Source of the DNA: Dromaius novaehollandiae
Taxonomy: Eukaryota; Chordata; Aves; Casuariiformes; Dromaiidae
Direction of reading: 5' to 3'
Assembly: GCF_036370855.1 (NCBI RefSeq)
Contig: NC_088098.1
Coordinates: 135,366,721 to 135,430,720, forward strand
DNA length: 64,000 nucleotides
The notes under the pieces were generated by a model. The model saw only the letters and a program-made list of their open reading frames with translations. It did no database searches and was not told where the DNA came from. The position numbers and the translations under genes are program-made. Below are positions 1 through 17,956 of the stretch, piece by piece. The first letter of the stretch is position 1; every line of letters begins with the position of its first letter.

Positions 1-2365
1 ACATGCGACATACCAATGATGAAAGGGCCAGATCCAGAAAAGACTTTGATTCTGGAGACAGGATTTAAACTCCTAAAGGCCCCCATATTCCAAACAAAGG
101 CCCCAAACCACCTTTTTTTCTTTTTCATGGTGGACGCCCAACCCTGAAATTGCTGTTATCTTCTTGAGTGTCCCTACCATTCATATTAAAATTCCCTGAT
201 TGCCCATGTGCACTGTGCATATCCTTGCGACTGCTGTGGCCTGTTGTTATTCAGCTTCTGCAGGACAGGCCCTTTGAAAGGCCTGATCTTACAGATTTGA
301 TAATCTAATCAGAGTGCCCCTCGCTGAATAGGCTGGGCTTCTCACAGGCTGAATTTAAAATTGCAATATTAAAACAGTAGTGCTGCCTGTTGCTGGAATA
401 GCCCAACAGATAGAAAACTCAATGGATGGTGGGAATTCACATGTTGCACTCTGTGGAAGAACAGCCTAACTGCTTGCCTGCAGAATGGTCTGTTTTGTCC
501 ACTGAAGATGCAATGCTGTTCTATGAAGAACAAAGAGTCTCTCACCAGGAGAAGAATCAAGAAGATGGTTGGCTGTAATCCTGTGGTCAGGCTGTTTAAT
601 TGGGAAGCTTCCAGTCTTTGCTTCTTGGACTATATACGTTGTATAAAGAGCAGCAGATAAAATGATGAGAAGTACTCCTGAGAGCAGGGACAAACACTCA
701 CTGCTTGCAAAGAATTCTTCCATTAGTCTCTTCTCTGAAATGGGATTTGTATTATGGTTGAACGCCTCTTCTTTAGTTCTGATATAAGTGCCAACCAGAA
801 ATGGGAATTAAGACATGTCCCACACTTACTAACTTAAGGAGGCCCCCCCACTAGGTTGCCTGTTTTGATGGCCTGAGTTGCCAACTCATTGAGAACACAA
901 CAGGAAGACTGTAGAAGGGTTCTCATTTGGGGATGGGGGGAGTGCCAAAGGGGCCAAAAATTTAAATGTAGCATCTACATTTTAGCACCCATGTGCTTTA
1001 TTATCTTCAAAAAGAAAAAGATTTAACTCTTCATGATATATACATTCCGTATATATATCTGCATAGCATGATGGGATGCTTTGTTGAGAGGCAGGATGGA
1101 ACAACCTGGGAAGAGCTTGTATATGCAGCTATACTACTTCTAGTATGTAGTTTCTATGTGACTGTTATGGGCCTGACTGTTATGCCATGTACATGTACCC
1201 AAAAGTATACACCTAAGCCTGGATTTTGCAGAGACTACAACAGTCACCGACTTTGCATATGTTGTAAAGAGTTACAGTGGTTTCAGTGTGTATATATAAA
1301 AAAGCAATTGATATTTCTTTTATAGTTTAATGTTTAATCTTCTCTTCCACTGAGCATGAAAAAATACACAAGTGTGCTGCAAGCAAATGAAAGACAGATT
1401 GTGCCTACCTTTGCAGGCTGAGCTCTTCCTACAGTTCTTGCTTATCTGTATTTCTGGATTGCGAGAGGCAGCTAATACAACAACAAATGATCTGTGTAAT
1501 TATTAACTACTTGACCATCTGGTTAAAACAAATGTTAGGTAAGCTGATTCCCACTTGGACCGGAATTAGCACCACGCCCATAAGGGAAATCTTGATATGC
1601 TCGCAAGGTGCAATTTCAAATAGCTCGGCTGCATTCCCCAATGATGATTTTTTCCACACGCTCTAAGGCACTAGACCTACATATGCTGGTTTCTTTCCAT
1701 ATGCACTTTTAAAGCACTCACATGCAGTGTTGCCTAGCTAGTGACAAAATGACAAATGAAACAAAAGTTTCATGCTGCCTATCTCCCCTTCTCCTTTTCC
1801 TGTAGATACCTGATTTAAAAACAGATATGTAGGGGTTGCCATTTAAACTACCCAGCTCTGGTGTCCAGATATCTGAACCTCCCCCAAATCAAACTAATTT
1901 AAAATAAAGTAGTATTTGCGTTTATAAGTTATGGCCTGCCTTTTGACCGCTACTTGCTTTATCTGACAAAGTTCAGTCACTGGATTCTGTATATCTTGAG
2001 TCTTAAATGTTACAATTGGTTTTGTCTTCCAGATGAATATAAGGTAGCAGTCTTTCCATTATTCTTCATCCCAGCTTCCCTTCTTTCCTGCTTACCCTCT
2101 TCTTCCCCTGACAGACTTTGGGCAAATCCAGCAGTCTTTATATTCTGGCAAAGTTGGACATGTGGGTAAAATTCCACTTGAAGTCAATGACAGTTTTGAT
2201 TAGATACAGATTTTTCTCTTGGTCTATGAAAAAATTGTAAGTGAAAGAGAAAAGAAGATCTAAATAGTTTGAAATGTGTGAAGCACTGAGACGTACCTTT
2301 GGAAATGCCATACCTGTAGTCTGCAGATTAGACTTAACATTTCATTACAAGAAAATAAAGAGAAC
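1..2365. other. Intergenic DNA downstream of NHS
   Basis: This lies beyond the inferred NHS cleavage site. It is AT-rich, with no ORF resembling a known protein, no splice-bounded block and no RNA gene recognised. A further AATAAA on the minus strand (TTTATT on plus near 996) means a longer, minor 3' end of NHS cannot be excluded. Confidence 0.6.
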
Positions 2366-2387
2366 ATGTGATTTAATTGCAGTCACG

Positions 2388-2393
2388 TTTATT
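2388..2393 (-). terminator. NHS: Polyadenylation signal AATAAA of NHS
   Basis: On the minus strand AATAAA is followed about 18-20 bases later by a CA dinucleotide (cleavage near 2369-2372) and then U-rich TTCTCTTTATTTTC. This is the normal arrangement of a vertebrate cleavage site. No transcript evidence is available. Confidence 0.65.
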
Positions 2394-2604
2394 TGCAGTT
2401 TCTATACACACTTTCTAGGTAATCAAACTTTTCCGACACATTTTTTGAGAGGGGTTCACAATGAAACTGTCACCGTTTTTACTAAAAATAAATACAAGAC
2501 TTAAAGTGTTGCACAGCTCTAAAATATACAAAGGCTTGGATTTAATGTAAACTTTGAAAACATTTTACAAAAGAAACCATCTTTGCAACAATTTAAAAAG
2601 TTCA

Positions 2605-2612
2605 TATTTACA
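2605..2612 (-). promoter_or_regulatory. Pumilio response element in NHS 3' UTR
   Basis: The minus strand reads TGTAAATA, an exact match to the Pumilio consensus UGUANAUA, about 230 bases before the inferred poly(A) site. Function is inferred from motif and location only. Confidence 0.4.
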
Positions 2613-3309
2613 AATATTACAAAAATACAAAATGGATGCAAGTCCATAAACCATTGTCTTTTCTGCCAGCATGAACTGGTGCTAGTACCAAAATAGTTAC
2701 ACTGTAACCTTCTTAATTTTTTTTTAATTCTTTAAGTCATAACCTACAGTATTTCTCTATATCTGCCACCATTGCAGCAAATGCACTCAATCACTGACCT
2801 TTGGCAAAAGCAAACGTATGCTTATTTGCTACAACTATTCCATGTCCTCTCTGCTGCCACAAAAAGAAAAAAAGGGAAAAATGTTGTTTTTCAGAACACA
2901 CAGCTGTATAACTTCAAAAATCATTTCCGTAACATCAGTGCAAACAACGGAACAATCAGTTGAAGTGATGGTTCACGAGTTACCTAATGTATGCCCTGTA
3001 CCCTGTTTCAAGGTGTGAGTGATGGTCCTTTTGTTCTACAGCTTGTCCTCTTGTGCCTTAAAGGCACACCTGCATCACTAAAAGGGTCTCCCTCCACTTG
3101 TGTTCTCTGATGCCCACATTTGTTATGAATTCTTTTCTTCATAGTGGATTTACAATCCATCTTTATTTGGGCTTCAATCTGTTAAATATAAAATAGGAAA
3201 AAAACCTCTCATACATTTTAAAAGAAATACAATTATATTTTCATGTGATTGATTGTTCTGTGGTCATTTCATATCTTCCAGCCTCAGCATTCAAGTCAAA
3301 AATGCTTTT

Positions 3310-3322
3310 CCCCCCCCCCCCC
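3310..3322. repeat. C13 homopolymer in NHS 3' UTR
   Basis: Thirteen C on plus (G13 in the mRNA) within AT-rich UTR. Confidence 0.9.
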
Positions 3323-5367
3323 AATGTATACATATTTATATATGTTTTCTCTGTGAAACTGTCAATTGGTAATAAAAAGTGATGTCATGTTTTCTCTATA
3401 AAGTTTAGAATGATTATTTAAAGCACATATAACACTTCTAAGAATAAACATGTTATAAAAGTGCTCCTGTTAAAATTGTTAAGGAAAATGACTGAAGATG
3501 ACAGACTAAGGATTTTCTGCCCAAAATCTAAACTTCCTTTACTCATGTTCTCCAGAAAGTGTTTTGTTTCATGCTAAACATTTCCTATTAGAACGTTCTC
3601 ATTCATTCATTTCACTTGTGTTTAGACTTATTTTCTTAACTAAGCTATTAATGAGACTAGCCTTTTATTTCCAAAACCTTACCCCACTTATCTTTTTTTA
3701 GTGCTATTTTAGACTTACTGATTTTGAAGCCCTTGAGCTGATTTTCCACTCCTCTTCCCAACACACATACCACATGCATAGTGATTCTATCTTGCATACC
3801 AAACACAATCAGCCTACACAGGAGGACGGTAGGAAACCCTGAATTGTGTATTTCTTGTGGTAAACACTACATGAAATCAGACATAATGTAATGGGAAATA
3901 ACATTCAGGATTTGTTAAACCATTCTACCTTGCTCAAACTTTTCAAAATCATAACAGTTTGAAGTAAAACCTTCCTCTTAAAAACATGATTTGCCTGCTT
4001 TAAAATCTCTCAGCTTTATGCTTTACATGATAAAAAACAAAGAACAGTAAAAACCCATTTCACACATCCCGCTTCCCGATCATTTACTTATGCTTGAAGC
4101 CAGCTTTCAGTTGATTTCTTTAGTACCGAAGTACACGCTTTCTGCTATCCTACTCACTCTGTCCTACTGCACACCACATTCCTTCTTGCACTGTTTTCTC
4201 TGCACTAACCTTCCCTGTATTACAAAGCTTATCCTATAGCAATCATCACCAACTGCATAAATTTTGGACAACGAGGGCCTTGTTCTCTGAGTAGCATAGA
4301 TGGGGCTACGCTGTTGGAAATGATGGTGGCTCAAAGGAGAATCAGGCCTATTGGCTTTAATTTGTTTAAAAAATTAAAAGCGTAAAGCAACTTGTGGGTT
4401 GTCTATCACTGACACGATCTTTCAGTTTTAAGACAAGAAAATTCAAGTAACTTCAAGTAATTCAGCTTTTATTTCCCTGCCTTCATTTTTACCAAAGCAG
4501 TTGCTTTGATTTGTCTCCTTTCCCACCCCATCCCATTCTCCCACCCTGTTCAGCATTTCTGGTAAACCCAGACAAAATCCAAACTGTATGTTGCTGGCAT
4601 AATGAACCAGAGCGTTCCCCTTCCCAGTTTAACAATGGATATAAATAATGCGTACACATACCTATTTCCCAGCTACATTTTCACAGTGTCATTTTTGTAA
4701 ATATTTAGGTAGCATGAATCTCATCAGCACAAAGAGAAAGCTTCACTGAAAACTCATCGCAGATATTTACTGATAAATTGAAAGCGCTTGTTGCATGCTT
4801 TTAATTTATTTGTTTCCTTTAAGAACCAGAAACTAACCATGTTTAACAATTATAGTTACCAGGTCATGACTGTGTTATGTATCCCAATAACCTAATAAGA
4901 ATACGAAAATAAGTACTAGTTCTTCTTATCTAGTCTTTCTAAAGCAATCCATGTTAGAATAAAGGCCTAAGGGACACTGTCAAATGGGACTGTTAGGGGC
5001 TCTGTGTTAGAAATGACTCTGCTCTATCAGAAGCATGCTTGCCTTCCCAACCAATTATCATGTTAAAACTCGCAGCTGCACTTTACAGTTAGCTCGTTGG
5101 GAGCGATATTCAAAAGACAAATGGTTACTCAAGCTGATCTTAGCCTTTACATTTCATTAACTAACATTGAGAATTTCCTCCAGCTGTTAAATGTCGCTTT
5201 TGAGGCTTATCACACTGAAAGTGGTTATTGGTGGCCATGTAAGTATTATGTTTGATATGAAAATGGTATTCACAGAATACAGTTATTACATTTGACTTCT
5301 CTTGTCTTTTATAAACAAAGTTGTTATGCAGTAAATCATTTGCCACATGTCCACTTTTTGATAATTC

Positions 5368-5403
5368 TATTTACAGATTTTTATCAAAAATATGGTATTT
5401 ACA
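5368..5403 (-). promoter_or_regulatory. Paired Pumilio response elements in NHS 3' UTR
   Basis: Two exact TGTAAATA motifs on the minus strand, at 5396-5403 and 5368-5375, lie 28 bases apart (start to start) about 500 bases after the stop codon. Pumilio proteins bind UGUANAUA and repress or destabilise mRNAs. Pairing raises the odds over a single chance hit, but the UTR is AT-rich. Confidence 0.4.
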
Positions 5404-5475
5404 TATGTTTTGTTAATTTCTTCTAAATTTTGTTTCAGCTCATTTTAGTGTAGAAAAATACCAATCCTCAAGAGC

Positions 5476-5492
5476 TTTTTTTTTTTTTTTTT
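5476..5492. repeat. T17 homopolymer in NHS 3' UTR
   Basis: Seventeen T on plus, an internal A17 in the mRNA. Oligo-dT priming there could produce false 3' ends in cDNA data. Confidence 0.9.
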
Positions 5493-5891
5493 CCCCTAGG
5501 GAAGCACTACAGTGAGGGATTTGTTTCTAGATGGGCAGCTTCTGGAAAAACAAAAAGTTGCTTTTAACTCTATGAAAAGTGAATAGCCTTGAAATCTACA
5601 GTGACGACAGAAATGAGAGTGGGATAAATCAAATGAAGCTAAAAGAAAACAGACTGGACACAGCATATCTTTCTACTTTTAGAAAATGTAAAGTAATAAA
5701 TAGCTACAGCTTTAGTCCTCTGTTTCCCCAGCGTCTTATAAACACAAATACATTTAAGCATCGATATTGCCCTGCAATTTTTTTGACTGCTACAGCGTTG
5801 GCCTCTTATATTCACATCCTTACATAACCAAAGTGGTTTCAGTGTTCGGCATGTTTCACAGTCAGCGGTGGGGCTGGGGAGCTCCCGCAGC

Positions 5892-6516
5892 CTATGTTGA
5901 ACTCTGAGAAGATCGGTCATCGTGAGGGCTGCCATCTGAGTTCTCGGTCTCTCCTTCGGAGATAGCCTGCATCGGTGTGTTGTACAGCCTACAGCGTACG
6001 CTGTACCGGCTGCTGCTGGCGGCCGGAGGCGCCCGGGAGCGCCCCACTCTGGACGACGCCGACATGGAGAAGCTCTTGGAGGAGAATCCTTCTGCGTTGA
6101 CTCTCGGGGAGCACGGAGAAAGTGGGGATGATGCTTCGGGGCTGGCTGCTTGGGGCGACTCATCCGGGTTTTGAGGGGCGTCCACTGACAGCTCTCCAGG
6201 AGACTTGGGCAAAATGGGGCTTTTCAGGATCTCCGTGGCAGACATCCTGTAGCTAGAATCAGACCGACTGCCCTTTTTTAGGAGCAGCAGTTTAAACTCC
6301 TCGTTAGATGTGTTGGACTTTTTGGCATTCCTGTATATGAGCCCGGGGGACCTCTGGCTGCTTACGGGAGTACCCACACTGCTGGGGGGTGGCACAGTGC
6401 TGGCGGGCAAGCTGCTGCTGGTGGGTGGCTGGCTGCTGCTCCCAGCTGAAGCTCTCAATCTGTTTCTTACAGAAAGGTCTCCAGAATCCTTTCTCCCAAG
6501 AACTTTCCTTTTTGAC
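5892..6516 (-). CDS. NHS: NHS exon 8 (C-terminal coding part)
   Basis: This exon encodes the last 207 residues and the stop codon TAG (5892-5894), completing an arginine codon split with exon 7. The acceptor is TTTTTACAG before GTCAAAAAGG. It begins [13 protein letters not shown], then a Ser/Pro-rich spacer. Next comes the block [15 protein letters not shown] followed by [15 protein letters not shown], the signature shared across NHS, NHSL1 and NHSL2. The end is Ser/Arg-rich ([19 protein letters not shown], then [16 protein letters not shown]) and finishes SSQSST. The C-terminus is almost identical to what I recall of mammalian NHS, which shows strong constraint. The family block has no defined enzymatic role. 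A longer antisense-looking ORF over the same bases in another frame is a shadow. Confidence 0.96.
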
Positions 6517-8313
<1,797 letters not shown>

Positions 8314-11271
8314 CTTTCAGTGAAGGCTCTTCTGTGCTCCCCCGTGTGTCATCTGCCCTGCTGTTATCAGAGGCACTTTTGGTCGGAATACCTGATGCAA
8401 TATCATTTTCCTGCTTGGAACTTTTTTCACTGAGTGAATTTACTGTTGCTGTCTCTGATTCGTAGCTGATATTCCCAGGCACATGGTGGCTTAAATCAAG
8501 TTGGTGCTTAAGCTGATCGCTAATGTCAGCTCTCTCAGACTGAGATGGGGTTTCACTCACACGTTCAGATTCCAACTTTTGTTCACAGCCTCCAGCAAAC
8601 TCTTGCTGAATCTGCACTTGGTCAAGGTTGCTTTCCTGTTCTACTCCCTGGTTAGTTTTCTTTGCTTCGTAATCATTTGTGGGGACAGCTAAGCCTTTCT
8701 GAAACCCTTCTGTAGAAATAGCACAAGTCTGAGTTAGAGCATTTTCTGGCAAATGCTCAGTGGCCAGGTGCATTTGGTCTTTCATGGGTTTAATTTCAAC
8801 CAGACCCACGTTTGCTGAAGTTAGCATTTCTTGCTCACAATTATTCTGTCCACTGAAAGAGGAGCTTTTTTCTAAAGGTGGTTTTCCAGGGCCTGTTTCT
8901 GCTGGGGAAGTGTCAATATATGACATGATGGCCTCCTCAGTGGAGTACTGACGTGATATTGGTTTCTTAGCTAAGAGTGGCCTCATTTTGGCTGGAGAAA
9001 CATCAGTCACCATTAGCGTGGTTTCTTGTATGCAGAGCAGGTCTGTAGTACTAGCTTTTTGTTTCACTTCTTCAGGCTTATTAACTGATCTAAGGTGAAC
9101 AGATTTTAGAACGGAAGGTGTGATAGCGAGGGCAGAAGGAGGACTGGGATTCAGTGCTTCTCCTATCATGCTCTGCTTATTGTGGTTGAAAGCATGCAAC
9201 TGGTGCCTGTGAGTGAATGGTTTATTCAAGACGTTATGAAGAGCACTTAGGTCAAGATGAGTGGGAGGTATAATGGGAAGCTCTAAGTCTTTGTTTGAAG
9301 ACACAGTGCCATCTTTAGACAGTGGCTGCTGCAGTGACGACTTCCTTTCTGGTACTTTTGGCTTTCTCTTGCTACCTCCAGGAGACAAAGGCCCAGAAAA
9401 GAAAGCTGTTGGAAAAGAAGAGGTTGGCGTTTCTGACTGGCTGGAGTATCCACTGGAGGGTGATGCTAACCCTGCCAACTTCTCTGGGGAGGCCAGTTTA
9501 AACTCATTATCGACAGACGGGAGGGATGGGGTGGTGGCTCTTGATCCAGACTGAGACGTTTGGGATTCAGAGCTCTCTGGTGATTTGATGCACTCTATGA
9601 CTGTAGTACCCGTAGCAGTGCTTGAATTAGATAAAGACCTGTAAGGATCATTAGATTTCAAGTCATTTAGAAGCCAGAGATCTGCATAGTGAGATTGTTC
9701 AGCACCTTCATCTTTAAACGATGGAATATCTGTGGTGTCAAACTGAGTGTCCTTTAATCCACTGTCATTCTGGTTTGTCCAGGAGAGCTCCTGTTTGGTT
9801 GGCAGATTAGAGTTTTCCACTCTGGAAGGTGTGTTTGAAAACTCAAGCGGCAGCTTCATTTCCCTGGAAGTGTGAGACACATGCTGCCCACTGCTTATCT
9901 TTGGTTCTTTCTTTTCAGGAAGATCCGTGCTGCTCTCAGATTTCCTCAAAGATGAGCTGCGTTTTGGTGGGGCTGGCTTTGCCTTTGGTTTCTTCAGAGA
10001 GATGCTCTGCCTTCCTTGCCTCCTGTGGTTCACGCAATCCTGCCAGGCGCAGTCAGTGAGACTGGAAGTCACACTCGCATTCTGGCCACTCTCAGAGCCT
10101 GCAGCTGCATAGTTGCAAATATAACTTTTATTACCCTTGAGACCACAATCAAAGTGCATGGAAGTATAGTATCCTTCAGTATCCACGGAAAAGTGTGAGC
10201 TAGTGTCTGCCTTGTCAGATGGGCTCTTCTCTAGGAAGCTATCATAAGTGGCCATGCTTGTGAAACTCGGGCACCCCAGGCTGTCAGCCTTGGGGTGCTC
10301 GGGGCTGAAATCCTGGTGACAGGACGCGTCATGGTGGTGGTGCAGGTAGTTCCACTCACTGTCACTAGTGTTGCTGTTGTTGGGGTCATCAAGTAAATCT
10401 GCTACAGTGGAGGTGAAGGAGCTTGCCCTGTGGCCTCTGACTTTATCCATGTGGTCACCAAATTGCTCTGCGATGAAGACACTGGAGTCCTCGTTGGCAT
10501 TGGGAGCGGTGTTCAGCGACAGCTCGGAGTCACAGTGAGAAGAGCCCGTCAGTGGAGGAGAGGCAGCAGGAGGAATGGTTTCGGACGTCTGAGAGGGACA
10601 CGTGGAGCTGCTCCCACTCCAGTTCCCACTGGAGGATTGGTGGTCATCTTTCTGGTCCATGTGGCTGCTGAGCAGGACTCCTGCTGTGGAGATTGAGTGA
10701 ATGGGGCTCCCAAAGGTATCTGAGTTGGATGAAATCTCACAGCTTCCTGAATCTGCCATCCTTGACAGTCGTGATCTCCCTCTCTCACTGATGCTGTGAT
10801 CGGGGCTGTGCAAGTGCTGAGGACACGTTAAACCTATGGGCTGGTGTTCCTGTGAACCTTGTTTATTCATGACCTCCTTCCCCTTTTTCAGGATCCTTTC
10901 CTGGCTTGCTAGAAAGTGTTCTGCTTCATATACTGAACTTTTGGCACTGGCATCCTGATCACCTTCATTGGCTCTTGCACCCTCGCGAGGAAGACTCCGT
11001 GACCGGATGCGGTTGCTCACTGTGGTAGCAAACACAGCATCCCCGTTGTCTGCTAGCACCAAAATGTTGCCGGTGGAGTGTGACAGGGAGGCAACAACGC
11101 TCTGCCCTCTCTGCGCTCGGATCCGTCTTCGCGATGGAGCAGCAATGAGGATTTCCTCAGTCTGACACTCCGAGTCCCGCGTACCCGACCTCCTGTTGGC
11201 AGCGCTGGAGAAGTCCGGGTTTGCATGCACAATCACATTGCGTTCTCTTGCCACCGGCGATTCATCAGAAT
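8314..11271 (-). CDS. NHS: NHS exon 6 (large central exon)
   Basis: A 2958-base exon encodes 985 whole codons plus split codons at both ends (D from exon 5, E into exon 7). The acceptor is TATCCTAG at 11272-11279 and the donor AAAG|GTCAGT. The protein starts [20 protein letters not shown]. It is Ser/Thr/Pro-rich and probably disordered. Landmarks, counted from codon 1 of the exon, are a basic stretch [10 protein letters not shown] (46-55), RSRSLPREG (89-97, a possible phospho-dependent binding site), [15 protein letters not shown] (181-195), a four-histidine run in [12 protein letters not shown] (306-317), a polybasic proline segment [12 protein letters not shown] (426-437, SH3-ligand-like), [19 protein letters not shown] (528-546), and [12 protein letters not shown] further on. 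These match mammalian NHS nearly residue for residue in the first two thirds and more loosely afterwards. The ORF also opens at a GTG (11254), but that is internal and not a start. The role is in actin and junction regulation as part of NHS. Confidence 0.98.
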
Positions 11272-15725
<4,454 letters not shown>

Positions 15726-17078
15726 TCAGGCATACAAGACTACTTTTGAAACAAAGCAGACATACAGATCAGAAATCAATTACGGGGATGCGATGAAGAG
15801 TTGTTCTAGGTATGTCTAAACAGTACAAGCTATTCTCCAACGGATAAATAACATACAGTTAATAAGAAAAAAAATACATTAACATACTGGAAACAATTCA
15901 GTGTATTAACAGTGACATTTACAGGACATCTTTTCAGTCCGAAGGGCATGTCCTGCATGTCTGTGTATTTGGTTCAAGCACGCACTCAGTTACTGTCAGC
16001 ATTAGACACGAGTCGTCCTTTGCATCCTCAACCTTTTGAACACGCAAGTGTGCTGACTACTGGTGAAAACTGGTCCCATATAAACATTCATTTGCGGATA
16101 AGCATCAGAAGGCCAAACGCTTTAAAAAGATCCATCTGCATGTCAGAAAATCATCTGCATTTCATTTAATCAAACTAAGGCTATGACCAGAAAAAAGGTA
16201 CAGAAAAACAACAGCTATAAGTTGGAAGTAGCAGGTGTTGACAGTGTTGGCATCAGGAGGACACTGGCCAAAGAGAAGATTAGCCGCCACCAGAAGAAAT
16301 GCAAAGAATTATGTAGAAACCATGCAAATATTCAGGACTTCCTGCCAAAAGCACTGGACACTGAAGATAGAGCAACAGGGAAGCAGACTGTGCAGAAGAA
16401 ACACAGGTGTTTTGTTTTGTTTTAGAAGCAATACTAAATCCCCCCCAAACGCCCTGTCTTGCAAAGCTGTTACAATTTCATCTAGTAAGATAGAAATAAG
16501 CTAAGCACTTTTTCATGTGGTATCTAGCTTTCGAATCAGGTTTTGCAGTCTCTTTGTAGAAAAAAGTTTCCATTTTGTTTGGAAGGGATGGAGGGGAGAA
16601 ACACTTACCTTTTGTCTGCCTGATTTTCCTCCCTTTCTCAGTTCCTACATTTGTCTACAAGCCCTGACAATTCCTCAGCTAGCCTGGGAAGCCTGCCTGT
16701 CTCTCCTTCCTAAAAATAAAGTGCAATACCTTTCAGGCTGGTTTTCTTTTCAGTCCTGAATTCCCAGCTGCTTAACTACCAGGGTTCCCCCTCACGACTG
16801 CTGTTTAAACTTTATTTGCCCGTTTTCATTTTGGTAGCAAACACGGTTAAGACAAAATCCCGCTCGGCCTCTCCTGGGGCCCATGTTCGGCAGGCAGTTG
16901 TTTACCAGCACATGCTCACACCCAGGCTGCCGCGGTACTTCTGCCATTCCTCCTTGCAGAGTCTGCACAAATCCTGTGGGAATTCACCGGCTCAAGCTTG
17001 CCAAGCAGCACTTACAAACCAGCTCTTGGCTCTTAATGCAGCAGCGACTATTTAAACTAGTGGAGGACGCTCGCTTAC

Positions 17079-17285
17079 CTGGTCAGTGTCGCCTTCGGGA
17101 GCACCCCCAAACCCAAGAGAACAGATGCTTCCTCCTCCCCCAACCCTGCGAAAACCCTTTTTTCTCCCACGTACGATTTTAGTAAAACATCGCAGCCTTC
17201 CTTCTCTCTCTGCAGCTTTTGTGCCGATCCCCAGCAGACGTGAATAGCTCGTATAAACTTCAAGCACAAAAGACTTTGTTTCCTA
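17079..17285 (-). other. Candidate alternative NHS leader exon (donor at 17079)
   Basis: On the minus strand GACCAG|GTAAGC is a near-consensus donor, better than several constitutive NHS donors. The frame ending GGAPEGDTDQ is open back to a TAG at 17283-17285 and is phase 0, as exon 4 requires. It has no ATG, so translation would begin at the methionine in exon 4. Upstream lies CpG-containing sequence (17410-17620) suited to a promoter. A shorter human NHS isoform with an alternative first exon is known in the literature; matching it to this site is my inference. The 5' end is unknown and the left limit given is only the donor. Confidence 0.42.
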
Positions 17286-17365
17286 GGTAACTCCCCCCCC
17301 ACCCCAAAAAACTTTGATGCGTGCATGCAAAAAAAAAAAAAATCACCCCTGCACATATGCACAGA

Positions 17366-17403
<38 letters not shown>

Positions 17404-17620
17404 GAGGGAGAGCCTGTGTTTGCTGCCGATTTCTTCCCGGAATAACAATTGCCGGCTGGACAAAGCGGGCGCAGTGACCTGCCTGCCGGCTCTGCCTGCC
17501 AGAGCTCCTCTCCAGAGAACAATGGGATTAGCAACTTTCCAGAGAATAAATGTAGGCTTTCGCGCCGGCATCCTCTGAACCATTTCTTACCGTTCCGGGG
17601 GGGAAAAAAAAGAAAAAAAA
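17286..17620 (-). promoter_or_regulatory. Candidate internal CpG promoter of NHS (exon 4 transcripts)
   Basis: This moderately GC-rich stretch has clustered CpGs (GCGCGC in the repeat, GGGCGC, CGCGCCGGC, GCCGGC) immediately upstream of the strong donor at 17079. No convincing TATA box is seen. A CA/CG repeat lies within it. Promoter activity is an inference from position and composition. Confidence 0.35.
17365..17403. repeat. (CA)n/(CG)n microsatellite
   Basis: An ACACAC run is interrupted by CGCGCG and then resumes, 39 bases in total. It is an alternating purine-pyrimidine tract able in principle to adopt Z-DNA, positioned beside the candidate internal promoter. Confidence 0.95.
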
Positions 17621-17956
17621 GCAGGCGGTTTGGCAAAAGCATTGCAAGAAAAAGAAATGCGATTGATTGCTAATGCTACAGAGCCTAGCCCTGGTTCAGG
17701 CCTTTAAAAAGAGGCAAGAGGAGGAGGTGGCCTTGTGGCCATGAACTCCTGAAACGGATCCAAGATGAAGAATGAAAGAAGGAGAAAAAAAAAGTCATTA
17801 TTGTGCCTTATTGACACATGAAAACAGAAAAGGCTTCTTTTTAACACGGCGCACTAAAGTTAGCAAGTGAAAAGCAAGCAAGAGGAAGGGTTAGGATCTG
17901 GAAGGGAGAAGAGTGAGACAGGGCTGTTAATTGAGGAATGCTTGTTTTTCCAGTAC

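Larger units (their letters stand above)
2366..5891 (-). other. NHS: NHS 3' untranslated region
   Basis: This is the roughly 3.5-kb stretch from the base after the NHS stop codon to the inferred cleavage site. It is AT-rich, like typical long vertebrate 3' UTRs, and has no credible coding potential. Several AATAAA hexamers occur on the minus strand (plus-strand TTTATT at 4805-4810, 4468-4473, 3664-3669, 3162-3167 and 2388-2393). The last is chosen as the main end because U-rich sequence follows a plausible CA cleavage site. The UTR also has a 17-base A tract (plus T17 at 5476-5492), a 13-base G run (plus C13 at 3310-3322) and three Pumilio-type elements. The exact end is inferred; shorter isoforms are possible. 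Confidence 0.7.

Noticed and set aside
993-1325. 110-codon plus-strand ORF in the intergenic region
   Set aside because: Low-complexity hydrophobic translation with no family resemblance and no splice or promoter context.
5639-6163. 174-codon minus-strand ORF
   Set aside because: It overlaps NHS exon 8 in another frame and runs into the 3' UTR; the real frame matches NHS with conserved family motifs.
9261-9554. 97-codon plus-strand ORF within exon 6
   Set aside because: Antisense shadow of the strongly conserved NHS coding frame.
17260-17583. 107-codon minus-strand ORF starting MVQRMPARK
   Set aside because: It runs through the CA repeat, has no strong donor in its frame, and would be out of frame with exon 4.
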